Source: an uncultured Coriobacteriaceae bacterium (GTDB lineage Bacteria > Actinomycetota > Coriobacteriia > Coriobacteriales > Coriobacteriaceae). From it: a DNA stretch of 64,000 nucleotides. The DNA lies in NCBI GenBank assembly GCA_944320725.1, contig CALUIM010000003.1, positions 41,019-105,018 of the forward strand. Direction: 5' to 3'. Position numbers and translations under genes: made by a program. Positions within the stretch are counted from its first letter, which is position 1; every line of letters begins with the position of its first letter. Shown piece by piece: positions 15,951-24,801 of this stretch. A model generated the notes under the pieces. It searched no databases and was not told where the DNA came from. It saw nothing but the letters and a program-made list of their open reading frames with translations.

Positions 15951-17273
15951 ATGGAACAGGCCGAACGCGATGAGCTGTTCTGCTCGATCTTGAACGACGA
16001 GCTCGTGTGCGCGCTTGGCTGCACCGAGCCCATTGCCGTGGCGTTCGCGGCGGCGCTTGCCCGCGAGACGCTCGAGCGCGAGCCGGAGCATATCGAGGTG
16101 GCGTGCTCGGGCAACATCATCAAGAACGTGAAGAGCGTCACCGTGCCCAATTCGGGCGGTATGGCCGGCATCGAGGCAGCCGCGACGCTCGGTGCGGTGG
16201 GCGGCGATGCCTCGAGCGCGCTCGAGGTGCTCGAGCATGTCGACGATGCCGACATCGCGCGCACCCGCGAGCTGCTCGCGCGCGACGGTTTCTGCACGGT
16301 GTCGCTTGCGCAGCACGTGCCCAACCTCTATATCAAGGTGTCCGCGCAGGCGGCGGGGCATGTGGCCGAGGTGGTCGTGGTGGATCACCATACCAACGTG
16401 GTGCTGTGCGCGCTCGATGGCGTGGCGCGTCACGGGTCGCTCTCGGCGGCGCGGGGCTGCATGGACGCCAGCGACGATGCGGATGCCGCGCATGCCGGCG
16501 GCGCCGTGCGTGCGCTCACCCTCGATGCCATCATGGATTTCGCCCGCACGGGCTCGATCGATGCTGCGCGCGTGGCGCTCGAGCGCCAGATCGAGCTCAA
16601 CAGCGCTATCTCGGATGAGGGGCTTACCAACCCCTGGGGTGCGCAGGTGGGCAAGACCCTGCTGGCCAGCAGGTACGACGATGTGGCGTGCCGCGCGCGC
16701 GCCCGCGCGGCCGCCGGCAGCGATGCGCGCATGAATGGCTGCTCCATGCCGGTGGTGATTGTGTGCGGCTCGGGAAACCAGGGCATCACGGCCTGCATGC
16801 CGGTGGTGGAATACGCGCGCAAGCTGTGCATTCCGCACGAGGGGCTGCTCCGGGCGCTTGCGCTGTCCGATTTGGTGGCCGTGCACGTGAAGAGCTACAT
16901 CGGTGCGCTTTCGGCGTTTTGCGGCGTGGTGTGTGCGGCGTGCGGCGCGGGCGCGGCGATCACGTGGATGGCAGGCGGTAGCCCTGAGCAGGTGGGGGAG
17001 ACCATCGTCAACACGCTCGGCAACGTGGGCGGTATCGTGTGCGACGGCGCCAAGTCGAGCTGCGCTGCCAAGATCTCGGCGGCGGTTGACGCGGCGATTC
17101 TGGGCCACGATATGGCCATGGCCGGGCGCGGTTTCCGCGCGGGCGAGGGCCTGGTGCAGCGCACCGTCGAGGAGACCATCGCGAGTATGGGCTATGTGGG
17201 ACGCGTTGGCATGCGACCTACCGACGAAGAGATCCTGAACATCATGATTGGCAAGACCGAGGTGGACTGCTAG
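15951..17273 (+). CDS. cyuA: L-cysteine desulfidase (CyuA / UPF0597 family)
   Basis: A 440-residue protein of the UPF0597/CyuA family, related to the serine dehydratase alpha chain. Characterised members use a [4Fe-4S] cluster to break down cysteine to pyruvate, ammonia and sulfide. Visible family segments are DELVCALGCTEPIAVAFA near the N-terminus, VACSGNIIKNVKSVTVPNSGG, GCSMPVVIVCGSGNQGITAC, CGVVCAACGAGAAITWMAGG and GNVGGIVCDGAKSSCAAKIS. The cysteines in these segments (CGSGNQG region, CDGAK-SSC) are the conserved ones likely to hold the cluster. The ATG follows argH by four bases with GGGAGCGTAAGGG upstream. Its 3' end overlaps the convergent HAD gene by four bases. Cysteine rather than serine as substrate is family-based. 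Confidence 0.85.
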   Translation: MEQAERDELFCSILNDELVCALGCTEPIAVAFAAALARETLEREPEHIEVACSGNIIKNVKSVTVPNSGGMAGIEAAATLGAVGGDASSALEVLEHVDDADIARTRELLARDGFCTVSLAQHVPNLYIKVSAQAAGHVAEVVVVDHHTNVVLCALDGVARHGSLSAARGCMDASDDADAAHAGGAVRALTLDAIMDFARTGSIDAARVALERQIELNSAISDEGLTNPWGAQVGKTLLASRYDDVACRARARAAAGSDARMNGCSMPVVIVCGSGNQGITACMPVVEYARKLCIPHEGLLRALALSDLVAVHVKSYIGALSAFCGVVCAACGAGAAITWMAGGSPEQVGETIVNTLGNVGGIVCDGAKSSCAAKISAAVDAAILGHDMAMAGRGFRAGEGLVQRTVEETIASMGYVGRVGMRPTDEEILNIMIGKTEVDC

Positions 17274-18049
17274 CTGCGGACGTCTTGCACGAGCTCGAGC
17301 AGGTTGTGCTCCTGGCGCTCCAAGAAGCGCTCCTCGATCTCGTCGAAGCTGCGGGCAAATGCCGCCATGGAGCCCGCCCATGTGGCGCGCACCGGCTGCT
17401 TGCCGCCAATGAACGCGGTTTGGATGCCGCAGTCGGGTGTGGGGAAATCGCGCTTGGGATCGTTGCCCACCATGAGCACCTCGGAAGGCTCAAGCCTGAG
17501 CTTCTCGAGTGCCTCCAGGTAATAGGTGGGCGAGGGTTTGCAGCGCGTCGAGGTGTCGAGCGTTGTGATGAGCTCAAACGGCGCGTCGGCGATGTCGCCC
17601 CATGCCATACGGCAGCCAATACATTCGGGGCTAAAACACGGGTTGGTGAGCAAGGCGCAGCGCAGCCCGCGCGACGCGACCTCCTCGAGCGCCTCGCGTG
17701 CACCCTCCATGGGCCGTGCGGCGATGATGCCGTCGTTGCGGCGGGGGAGCACCTCGCGCTCGTAGTAGCGAAACACCTCGGCGATCACGGGGTCGTCGAG
17801 CGGCACGCCGCAGCGCTGCTCGATGAAGCTGTTGAAAAACGCGCGGTTGGTGCCGGTATCGGTATCCTCGCGCGCATTGTTGTTGAGATTGAGCACCGCC
17901 CCGGTGAACGTGGCAAAGGTCGCCAGCGGGTTTTTCCGTGCGACATCGGCCAGAAGCCCCGCCATGTCCTTGGCCCAGACCGCGATAAACGCGCTGAGGT
18001 TGATGTCGACAAGCGTATCGTCCATGTCGAAGAGAACGGCTTTGAGCAT
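17270..18049 (-). CDS. HAD-family hydrolase
   Basis: A 259-residue HAD hydrolase with a helical cap (subfamily IA). Motif I is VLFDMDDTLVDIN (D-x-D-D-T, typical of pyrophosphatase/phosphatase subgroups), motif II is CALLTNPCF (Thr), motif III Lys lies in STRCKPSPTYYLEAL and motif IV is VLMVGNDPKRDFPTPDCG. A Cys-rich stretch NPCFSPECIGCRMAWG follows motif II, where the protein may bind a metal or simply carry buried cysteines. AAAGGAGGC precedes the ATG. It converges on the cysteine desulfidase gene, with a four-base overlap of the two stops. Substrate unknown. Confidence 0.88.
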   Translation of the reverse strand: MLKAVLFDMDDTLVDINLSAFIAVWAKDMAGLLADVARKNPLATFATFTGAVLNLNNNAREDTDTGTNRAFFNSFIEQRCGVPLDDPVIAEVFRYYEREVLPRRNDGIIAARPMEGAREALEEVASRGLRCALLTNPCFSPECIGCRMAWGDIADAPFELITTLDTSTRCKPSPTYYLEALEKLRLEPSEVLMVGNDPKRDFPTPDCGIQTAFIGGKQPVRATWAGSMAAFARSFDEIEERFLERQEHNLLELVQDVRS

Positions 18050-18233
18050 GCGGTGCCTCCTTTCCGGCTCGGGTGCGTTCGGTTCATCCTGTTGTACCCA
18101 TTTTCACACGCACAAGCCGCCCGCGCACCTTACGCTTATGTCATCTGCCTCTCCGCTCGCCGTCTGCGTGCAACCGTACGGCGAGCGAAGGCCGCAGATT
18201 CCAGAAACGTGCCTGAAAAAACACAACTCTGCC

Positions 18234-18262
18234 TTGAAAACGGGGGCGAATCAACGTAACCT
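18234..18262 (+). promoter_or_regulatory. Likely rpsA promoter
   Basis: TTGAAA (18234-18239), a 17-base spacer and TAACCT (18257-18262, fitting the TAnnnT form) lie about 130 bases before the rpsA start. The leader that follows is G+C-rich and contains GGCCCCCGA near 18303 and CGGGGCC near 18364, which could pair and bring the ribosome binding site near a stem; autoregulation by S1 is possible but unproven. The part of the gap before the promoter (18050-18233) holds nothing recognisable. Confidence 0.55.
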
Positions 18263-18394
18263 ATTAGTTCGTGAACCTATATGGCTCACGTACGTATCTG
18301 TCGGCCCCCGAGTGTTCCAGACGGTTCGCGCGGTTTTCCGTGCGTATCTTGAGGTCAAGCGATCGGGGCCCCGTACATCGAAAGGGGTCCACCT

Positions 18395-19558
18395 TTGAGT
18401 GAGATTCAAAACGCGTCCATCTTTTCTCTCGACGATGTAAACGAAGAGGAGATGAACAGCCTCATCGACGGTACGATTACCGACTTTGATGAGGGGGATC
18501 TGGTCAACGGTTCCGTTGTCAAGATCGAGAAGGACGAGGTCCTCGTCGACATCGGCTTCAAGTCTGAGGGCGTCATTCCGGTTCGCGAGCTTTCCATCCG
18601 CAAGGATGCCAATCCTGCCGACATCGTCTCGCTGGGCGATCCCATCGAGGCGCTCGTGCTCCAGAAGGAGGACAAGGACGGTCGTCTGGTCCTCTCCAAG
18701 AAGCGTGCTGAGTATGAGCGCGCGTGGAACCGCATCGAGGAGAAGTTCCAGTCTGGCGAGAACGTCGAGGGCGAGGTTATCGAGGTCGTCAAGGGCGGTC
18801 TCATTCTCGACATCGGCCTGCGTGGCTTCCTGCCCGCCTCCTTGGTTGACCTCCGCCGCGTGAAGGACCTCAGCTCCTACCTCGGCACGCGCATCGAGGC
18901 CCGCGTCATCGAGATGGATCGCAACCGCAACAACGTCGTGCTGTCCCGCCGCGTGGTGCTCGAGGAGTCCCGCAAGGCCGAGCGCACCGAGATCCTCTCC
19001 AAGCTCAAGAGCGGCATGCGCCTCAAGGGCACCGTCTCCTCCATCGTCGACTTCGGCGCCTTCGTCGACCTCGGCGGCATCGACGGCCTCGTGCACATCT
19101 CCGAGCTCTCTTGGAACCACGTCAACCATCCTTCCGAGGTTGTCAAGGTTGGCCAGGAGATCGAGGTCGAGGTGCTCGACGTCGACCTCAACCGCGAGCG
19201 CATCTCGCTCGGTCTCAAGCAGACCACCGAGGATCCGTGGCGTTCGCTCGTCAAGAAGTACCCCGTGGGCGCCATCGTCGAGGGCACCGTTACGAAGCTC
19301 GTCCCGTTCGGCGCGTTCGTCGACCTTGGTGACGGCATCGAGGGCCTCGTGCACATCTCCGAGATGGCCAACAAGCACGTCGACCAGCCCATCCAGGTTA
19401 CCCATGTGGGCGCCAAGGTGCAGGTCAAGGTCATGGAGATCGACCTCGACCGTCGTCGCATCAGCCTCTCGATGAAGTCTGCTGCCGAGACCCTGGGTGT
19501 CGAGATCGAGGTTACCCCGCTCGACAAGCCCGAGGAGAAGGCTGAGGACGCCGAGTAG
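18395..19558 (+). CDS. rpsA: 30S ribosomal protein S1 (four S1 domains)
   Basis: S1 helps the 30S subunit capture mRNA. The protein of 387 residues has four S1 RNA-binding repeats, roughly at 35-105, 120-188, 205-275 and 290-362, each with the G-x-V-x-x-x-x-x-x-G-x-x-V-D core; the third and fourth contain GAFVDLGGIDGLVHISELS and GAFVDLGDGIEGLVHISEMA. Four repeats is the usual number in actinobacteria, against six in E. coli. The first repeat (NGSVVKIEKDEVLVDIG) matches actinobacterial and Firmicute S1. Translation starts at TTG, with AAAGGGG seven bases upstream. A strong terminator follows, so the gene is transcribed alone. Confidence 0.95.
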   Translation: MSEIQNASIFSLDDVNEEEMNSLIDGTITDFDEGDLVNGSVVKIEKDEVLVDIGFKSEGVIPVRELSIRKDANPADIVSLGDPIEALVLQKEDKDGRLVLSKKRAEYERAWNRIEEKFQSGENVEGEVIEVVKGGLILDIGLRGFLPASLVDLRRVKDLSSYLGTRIEARVIEMDRNRNNVVLSRRVVLEESRKAERTEILSKLKSGMRLKGTVSSIVDFGAFVDLGGIDGLVHISELSWNHVNHPSEVVKVGQEIEVEVLDVDLNRERISLGLKQTTEDPWRSLVKKYPVGAIVEGTVTKLVPFGAFVDLGDGIEGLVHISEMANKHVDQPIQVTHVGAKVQVKVMEIDLDRRRISLSMKSAAETLGVEIEVTPLDKPEEKAEDAE

Positions 19559-19595
19559 CATCTGCTGCAAGTACCTCGCTTCAAGCGCATTGAAG

Positions 19596-19626
19596 GCGGC
19601 TCCGGTGTATGCCGGGGCCGCTTTTT
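19596..19626 (+). terminator. Rho-independent terminator of rpsA
   Basis: GCGGCTCCGG pairs with CCGGGGCCGC (one G-T pair) around TGTATG and is followed at once by TTTTT. Confidence 0.93.
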
Positions 19627-19769
19627 GCATATTGACGAATATCGCGAATTCGTCACCGTTCGCAGCGGGTTTATGACCGCTCGCCGTCTTGGTAAATGTG
19701 ACAAGAAACGTAGCAATTTATGCGTGGTATACGGATGGTGTATGGTACGCGCGGATGAAGGAGTAGGAC

Positions 19770-20339
19770 ATGCGCTACATGCACACGGATGCCCCACGGC
19801 TTCAGATGCTGAAGATTGGTGCCCTCGCACTTGCGATCGCGGCGATGCTGGCTGTTTCGGGCTGCTCGAACGATGCGGATGCCCAGCGTATCGCCGAGCT
19901 CGAGGCACAGGTGGCCGAGCTGCAGGGCCAAGCAGATGATGCGGCAGATACAGCTACCACGACCGACGACGATGCCGCCGCAGCTGCTCAGGCACCGACG
20001 TCGATCGCGCCCGAGGCCGATGCGAGCGTGCTCGAGGCCTATCCCGAGGTCGCCTCGTTTACCACACGTGTCGAAGAGCTTGAAGCATCGTGCGCCGCAG
20101 TAACCGCCGGCAGCGATGCCGCCGCGAACTATCAAACCTATCTCGAAATGAAGGCGCAGCTCGATTTGCTCGATGACGAGATGGACCTGTATGATGATCA
20201 GCAGGAATATGCCGCGCGCACAGGTTCGATCGAGTACAACGATTACATCCAGATCGAAACCGCCCTCGACCGCCTGAGCGACCGGCTCGACTATGCCGAG
20301 GATTCGATGGAGTTTACGCTTGGAATCTACGACGACTAA
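19770..20339 (+). CDS. Small lipoprotein with a coiled-coil region
   Basis: A 189-residue protein of no named family. Residues 12-32 form a lipoprotein signal peptide ending in LAVSGC, so Cys 32 or so would be lipidated and the protein anchored outside the membrane. Next comes a short heptad-like helix (AQRIAELEAQVAELQGQ), an Ala/Thr/Asp-rich linker (about 51-75) and a helical acidic domain with repeated L-D-x-L-D-D-E-M-D-type segments, suggesting another coiled coil. GAAGGAG precedes the ATG. Between rpsA and this gene an imperfect repeat GACGAAT/ATTCGTC (about 19632-19652) may be a protein binding site. Function is unknown. Confidence 0.75.
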   Translation: MRYMHTDAPRLQMLKIGALALAIAAMLAVSGCSNDADAQRIAELEAQVAELQGQADDAADTATTTDDDAAAAAQAPTSIAPEADASVLEAYPEVASFTTRVEELEASCAAVTAGSDAAANYQTYLEMKAQLDLLDDEMDLYDDQQEYAARTGSIEYNDYIQIETALDRLSDRLDYAEDSMEFTLGIYDD

Positions 20340-20415
20340 CGATGCTTCGTGCTCATATGACGCGCCTGCTGGCGCGCCGCGTCATGCCTCCGGTGTCCTT
20401 CGTGATGCTGGGGGC

Positions 20416-21105
20416 ATGACCCTTGCCAACCGCGATGTGCTGCTGTTCGATTTCGATGGCACACTTGCAAACACCACGGCCTGCGTGATGCGCACGGTGC
20501 GCCGCGTGCTTGCGCTGCGCGGGTTTACCCAGGAGGAGATGGGCGATCTTTCCCGGTTTGTGGGACCGCCGCTTGTGGCCGCGTTCCGGGATATCTACGG
20601 CTTTTCGCAAACCGAGGCACAACAGGTTACCGCTGAATATCGTGCGGCGTTCGACGAGTGCACCGCAAAAGATTACCCGGCCTTCGAGGGGCTCCATAGC
20701 ATGCTCGACGAGCTGGTCGCACGCGGTAGGCGGCTCGCCGTGGCAACCTCGCGTCTTGAATCGCGCGCGAAGACCATGATGGAGGAGCTGGTGTTCACAC
20801 AGTTCAATGTGGCATACGGCCTGAATCCGCCCGCGCGCATGACGAAGGCCGATGCCGTACGCGATACGCTCGCGGCGCTTGGCGGCGACGCGACGAACGC
20901 GCTCATGGTGGGGGATAGCCATTTCGATGTTGAGGGCGCAGCCGCATTTGGCATTCCCTGCATCGGGGTGACCTACGGTGGAACCTCGACCGAAGATGAG
21001 CTCATGGCTGCGGGCGCCGTTGCGGTGGCGCATACGGTGGAGGAGCTGCGAGCCATGCTACTGGGGAGCACGGAGCATACGGGCATGTTGCGCTATCATG
21101 CTTGA
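20416..21105 (+). CDS. Phosphoglycolate phosphatase-like HAD hydrolase
   Basis: A 229-residue HAD hydrolase of subfamily IA, like phosphoglycolate phosphatase and pyrophosphatase PpaX. Motif I is VLLFDFDGTLANT, motif II LAVATSR, motif III Lys in ARMTKADAVRDTL and motif IV LMVGDSHFDVEGAAAFG, with GVTYGGTSTEDEL as the usual following loop. The helical cap lies between about residues 18 and 85. The ATG at 20416 was preferred because it starts just before motif I; a longer frame adds 41 residues without similarity. The ribosome binding site (GGGGG) is modest. The true substrate may be a sugar phosphate or pyrophosphate. Confidence 0.88.
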   Translation: MTLANRDVLLFDFDGTLANTTACVMRTVRRVLALRGFTQEEMGDLSRFVGPPLVAAFRDIYGFSQTEAQQVTAEYRAAFDECTAKDYPAFEGLHSMLDELVARGRRLAVATSRLESRAKTMMEELVFTQFNVAYGLNPPARMTKADAVRDTLAALGGDATNALMVGDSHFDVEGAAAFGIPCIGVTYGGTSTEDELMAAGAVAVAHTVEELRAMLLGSTEHTGMLRYHA

Positions 21106-21211
21106 GACAGCTAGCAAGACATGCTTCGGCCGATGGCTCGCATGGCGGGCGCGTGGCCGGCGGGCGGCTACATGCCGCGTGCACAACGGATGAGATAACG
21201 AGGAGGATGGC

Positions 21212-22627
21212 ATGACGGTAGATGTGGAGCAGCGCGTCGATGCGTATATCGATGAGGTGTGGCCGCAGGTAATCGAGGATATCAAGGCGCTTGTGGCGCA
21301 CGCTTCGGTGGCCGATGAATCCAAGGCTGCCCCCGGTACACCGTTTGGCGCCGAGGTGCGTGCCGCGCTCGATTGCGGTCTTGCCATCGCCGATCGCCTG
21401 GGGTATCGCACAGGTGATGACGAGGGCTATCTGGGCTGGGCGGATATTCCCGGCGCCGATGAGCGCCAGGTCGCAACCATCGCGCACGTCGACGTGGTCC
21501 CGGCGGGTCCTGGCTGGACCGGAGACCCCTTCACGGTGCGCGAGCGCGACGGCTGGCTTTTGGGCCGCGGCGTCATCGACGACAAGGGCCCTGCGGTGCT
21601 CTCGCTCTACGCCGGTGCCTTCCTCGTGCACGAGGGCATCACCCCGCGCTATACCTTCCGCGCGCTGTTGGGCTGCGATGAGGAGGTGGGCATGAGCGAT
21701 GTCCACCATTATCTTGAGCGCCATGCGCAGCCGGCGTTTCTCTTCACGCCCGACGCGGAGTTCCCCGTATGCAATGCCGAGAAGGGCCTCTTTGGCGCGA
21801 CGTTTGTGAGCGCGCCCATCGAGGACGGTCGCATCCTCTCGTGGAGCGGTGCCGAGGTCACCAATGCCATCCCGGGCGAGTCGATCTGCGAGCTTGCCGT
21901 CGACGTCGCCGAGCTTCCGGCACCTGCCGCGCATGCCGATCGCATCACCATCGAGGCGTTTGCACCGGGGCGCACCCGCATCACGGCGCATGGCATCGGT
22001 GGGCACGCGTCGCTGCCCGCGGGCTCCATCAACGCGGTGGGCCTCATCGTGGCGTATCTCCGTCAGCTCGAGGGTGTGCTGGCGCCTGAGGAGGAGCGCT
22101 TCATTGCGCTGCTCGAGCGCGTCCATGCCGACACCGCCGGTGAGGCCATGGGCGTTGCAAGCGCCAACGAGGCGTTCGGCCCGCTCACCATCATCGCAAG
22201 CGTGATCGATATCGCCGATGGCCGCATTCGCCAGGCGGTCGATTCGCGCTATCCCAGCAGCATCACCGCCGATGAGATGGCCGATACACTGGGCGCACTC
22301 GCTGCCGCCTACGGTGCCACCCTCGAGGTCGACAGCACCAAGGTGCCGTTCTCGGTGGACGCGTCGCATCCGGCGGTGCAGGCGCTGCTCGACGTGTATA
22401 CGCATGTTACCGGTAACGAGGCGAAGCCCTTCTCGATGGGCGGCGGCACCTATGCGCGCAACTTTGCCTGCGCGGTCTCGTTTGGACCGGAGGATGCGGC
22501 ACTCGAGATGCCCGACTGGGTGGGGCCGATGCACGGTGCCGATGAGGGTGCGAGCGAGGCGCAGCTGCGCCAAGCGCTCAAGATCTACATCCTGGCGCTG
22601 CTGCGCATCATGGAGCTTGATCTCTAG
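21212..22627 (+). CDS. pepV: M20 family dipeptidase (Sapep/PepV type)
   Basis: A 471-residue zinc metallopeptidase of family M20, close to Sapep and PepV, which cut dipeptides and short peptides in the cytosol. Metal site segments are visible: TIAHVDVVPAG (His 92, Asp 94), RGVIDDKGPAVLSLYAG (bridging Asp), LLGCDEEVGMSD (catalytic Glu and metal Glu), LFTPDAEFPVCNAEKG (metal Asp) and SMGGGTYARNFACAVSFGP near the C-terminus, where the last metal His is usually placed. The dimerisation lid lies at about 200-320, with GIGGHASLPAGSINAV holding the substrate-binding His. AGGAGGAT precedes the ATG. A terminator follows, so it ends its transcript. Confidence 0.9.
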   Translation: MTVDVEQRVDAYIDEVWPQVIEDIKALVAHASVADESKAAPGTPFGAEVRAALDCGLAIADRLGYRTGDDEGYLGWADIPGADERQVATIAHVDVVPAGPGWTGDPFTVRERDGWLLGRGVIDDKGPAVLSLYAGAFLVHEGITPRYTFRALLGCDEEVGMSDVHHYLERHAQPAFLFTPDAEFPVCNAEKGLFGATFVSAPIEDGRILSWSGAEVTNAIPGESICELAVDVAELPAPAAHADRITIEAFAPGRTRITAHGIGGHASLPAGSINAVGLIVAYLRQLEGVLAPEEERFIALLERVHADTAGEAMGVASANEAFGPLTIIASVIDIADGRIRQAVDSRYPSSITADEMADTLGALAAAYGATLEVDSTKVPFSVDASHPAVQALLDVYTHVTGNEAKPFSMGGGTYARNFACAVSFGPEDAALEMPDWVGPMHGADEGASEAQLRQALKIYILALLRIMELDL

Positions 22628-22657
22628 CGGGTAGCTCACAAACGATGAACCATTACG

Positions 22658-22690
22658 GCCGGTGTCGCCTTTCGGGCGGCACCGGCTTTT
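22658..22690 (+). terminator. Rho-independent terminator after pepV
   Basis: GCCGGTGTCGCC pairs with GGCGGCACCGGC (11 of 12 positions) around a five-base loop and is followed by TTTT. Confidence 0.93.
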
Positions 22691-22898
22691 GCATGGTTGC
22701 TTTACTGTGCCGAGGTCATTGTAAGCTGCCGGTAAGATGCATGCCATTGCTGCGTAATGCTTGATAAGAGCATCGTAATAAGAGGTGAACGAGCAAATTC
22801 GGTCGGTAGACGCACGATAGAGTACGTAGTCGAACCGCGGACGTCCTGTGCGGCGCCCGCACCGCTGTTGCGAATGGAATGTTCGCGAAAGGAGAACC

Positions 22899-23831
22899 AT
22901 GTTCGACTACGCTTGCTCTCGTCGTCAGTTCCTCGGTCTCGCCGGTGGCCTCGCGGCCTTCGCCGGCCTCGGTCTTGCTGGTTGTGGCGGCGATGGCGCT
23001 TCCGCTGGCTCCGCTGCTGCGGGTGCCGCGCTCACCGGTACCGTGACCTATGACGGCGCTTCTTCCTTCCAGGCCCTCGTTGAGGCTGCTGCCGAGCAGT
23101 TCATGAACGAGAACCCCGATGTCTCCATCACCGGCTCCGGCAACGGTTCCGGCACCGGCCTCACCGCGGTTGCCGACGGCACCGTGACCATCGGTAACTC
23201 CGACGTGTTCGCCGAGACCAAGCTCGAGCCCGAGCAGTGCGCCGACCTTGTTGACCATGAGGTCGCTGTTGTGGGCATGGGTCCCGTGGTCTCCCTCAAC
23301 GTTACCGTCGATGACCTCACCCTCGAGCAGCTCGCCGGCATCTTCTCCGGTGAGATCACCAACTGGAGCGAGGTCGGCGGTGAGGATGCCGAGATCTACG
23401 TCATGAACCGTAAGTCCGGTTCCGGTACCCGCGCCACCTTCGAGGCCGCTGTCTTCGGCGCTGGCGTCGAGGAGAACGCGTTCAAGGGTTCCGCTGAGCT
23501 CGACAAGTCCGGCGACGTCCAGACCCAGATGGGCTCCACCGACAACGCCATCTCCTATCTCGACTTCTCGCACTTCGACGAGACCAAGTTCAAGGCCATC
23601 AAGGTCGGTGGCGTCGAGCCCACGTCTGAGAACGTCATGGACAACTCCTTCCCCATCTGGGCGACCGAGCACATGTACTGCAAGGAAGACGCCGACGAGG
23701 CCACCAAGGCGTTCCTCGAGTACATGCTCTCCGACGACGTCCAGGGTTCGCTCGTTGAGGAGCAGGGCTTCATCCCGGTTTCCGGCATGAAGGTTGTCAA
23801 GGATGCCGAGGGCAACGTCACCGAGAAGTAA
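22899..23831 (+). CDS. pstS: Phosphate-binding lipoprotein PstS
   Basis: PstS captures phosphate outside the membrane and delivers it to PstCA. The 310-residue protein begins with CSRRQFLGLAGG, a twin-arginine (Tat) motif, followed by a hydrophobic stretch and a lipobox LGLAGCGG, so it is probably exported folded and lipid-anchored at about Cys 27. The mature part has the PBP fold: GASSFQALVEAAAEQF, SGNGSGTGLTAVADGTVTIGNSD and MNRKSGSGTRATFEAAV (phosphate-binding Ser-Gly-Thr-Arg). GAAAGGAG is seven bases before the ATG. The gene starts a four-gene cluster in the usual order S-C-A-B. The 200-base leader has no riboswitch that can be recognised. Confidence 0.95.
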   Translation: MFDYACSRRQFLGLAGGLAAFAGLGLAGCGGDGASAGSAAAGAALTGTVTYDGASSFQALVEAAAEQFMNENPDVSITGSGNGSGTGLTAVADGTVTIGNSDVFAETKLEPEQCADLVDHEVAVVGMGPVVSLNVTVDDLTLEQLAGIFSGEITNWSEVGGEDAEIYVMNRKSGSGTRATFEAAVFGAGVEENAFKGSAELDKSGDVQTQMGSTDNAISYLDFSHFDETKFKAIKVGGVEPTSENVMDNSFPIWATEHMYCKEDADEATKAFLEYMLSDDVQGSLVEEQGFIPVSGMKVVKDAEGNVTEK

Positions 23832-23889
23832 TTTCGGCAGAGAGCTGATTTTACGCCCCTGTACGTAGAACTGTTTCGAAAGGTGCGCT

Positions 23890-24801
23890 ATGGCAAAGCA
23901 GATGCCAAAACGCAACCTTGAGAAGGTCGGATTGAGTGTCACGGGCGCCTGCGTCGCGCTCGTGACACTTGTCGTTGTCGCGCTCATCTTTATGGTTGCG
24001 CAGCGCGGCATTTCGACCTTCATCAAGGATGGCGTCAACATCGCGGAGTTCTTCTTCGGAACCGAGTGGAACCTCGCGGTAACCAACGAGGCGACCGGGT
24101 TGCCGTACACGGGCGCTCTGCCGCTCATCGTGACGTCGTTCGCTGTCACGATTCTCTCGACGGTAATCGCGCTTCCCATCGCGATTGGGGCGGCGATCTA
24201 TACGGTTGAGATTCAGCCGAAGTTCGGCCAGAAGGTGTTCCAGCCGCTCGTCGAGCTGCTCACGGGTATCCCGTCGGTTGTGTTCGGCCTCATTGGCTTC
24301 CATGTGATCGTGGGTGCCATGCGCGCGATCTTCAACGTCGATCTGGGCTTGGGCATCCTGCCCGGTTCGATCGTGCTGGCATGCATGATCCTGCCCACGA
24401 TCACGACGCTCTCCATCGACGCGCTGCGCGCGGTGCCGCAGTCCTATCGCGAGGGCTCGCTTGCGCTGGGCTATACGCGCTGGCAGACCATCTGGCACGT
24501 GGTGCTTAAGAGCGCAACGCCGTCGCTCATGACTGCCGTCATCCTTGGCATGACGCGTGCGTTTGGCGAGACGCTCGCCGTGCGCATGGTCATCGGCGGC
24601 GTCGAGGTCATGCCCACGGGGCTTCTCGAGTCGGCCTCGACCATCACCACGACGCTCACCACCTCCATGGCGGTCTATGCCACCGGATCGGTGCAAAACG
24701 ACGTGCTCTGGTCGCTCGGCCTCATCCTTATGGGCATGTCGCTCATCTTTATCATGATCATCCACATCATCGGTGCGAAGGGGGCGAAGCAGCGTGGGTA
24801 A
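23890..24801 (+). CDS. pstC: Phosphate ABC transporter permease PstC
   Basis: One of two permease subunits of the phosphate importer. The 303-residue membrane protein has an N-terminal hydrophobic helix (about 16-36), an extracellular segment containing FFFGTEWN (the PstC hallmark F-x-x-x-x-W-x-P/L) and five further helices. The coupling loop with the EAA-type motif is DALRAVPQSYREGSLALGYTRWQTIWHVVLKSATPSL, which contacts PstB. GAAAGGTGC precedes the ATG. Its stop overlaps the likely GTG start of pstA by eight bases. Confidence 0.95.
   Translation: MAKQMPKRNLEKVGLSVTGACVALVTLVVVALIFMVAQRGISTFIKDGVNIAEFFFGTEWNLAVTNEATGLPYTGALPLIVTSFAVTILSTVIALPIAIGAAIYTVEIQPKFGQKVFQPLVELLTGIPSVVFGLIGFHVIVGAMRAIFNVDLGLGILPGSIVLACMILPTITTLSIDALRAVPQSYREGSLALGYTRWQTIWHVVLKSATPSLMTAVILGMTRAFGETLAVRMVIGGVEVMPTGLLESASTITTTLTTSMAVYATGSVQNDVLWSLGLILMGMSLIFIMIIHIIGAKGAKQRG

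Noticed and set aside
22690..22898. Pho box upstream of pstS (one GGTGAAC unit)
   Set aside because: PhoP boxes of actinobacteria need two or more direct repeats at 11-base spacing; only one unit is seen.
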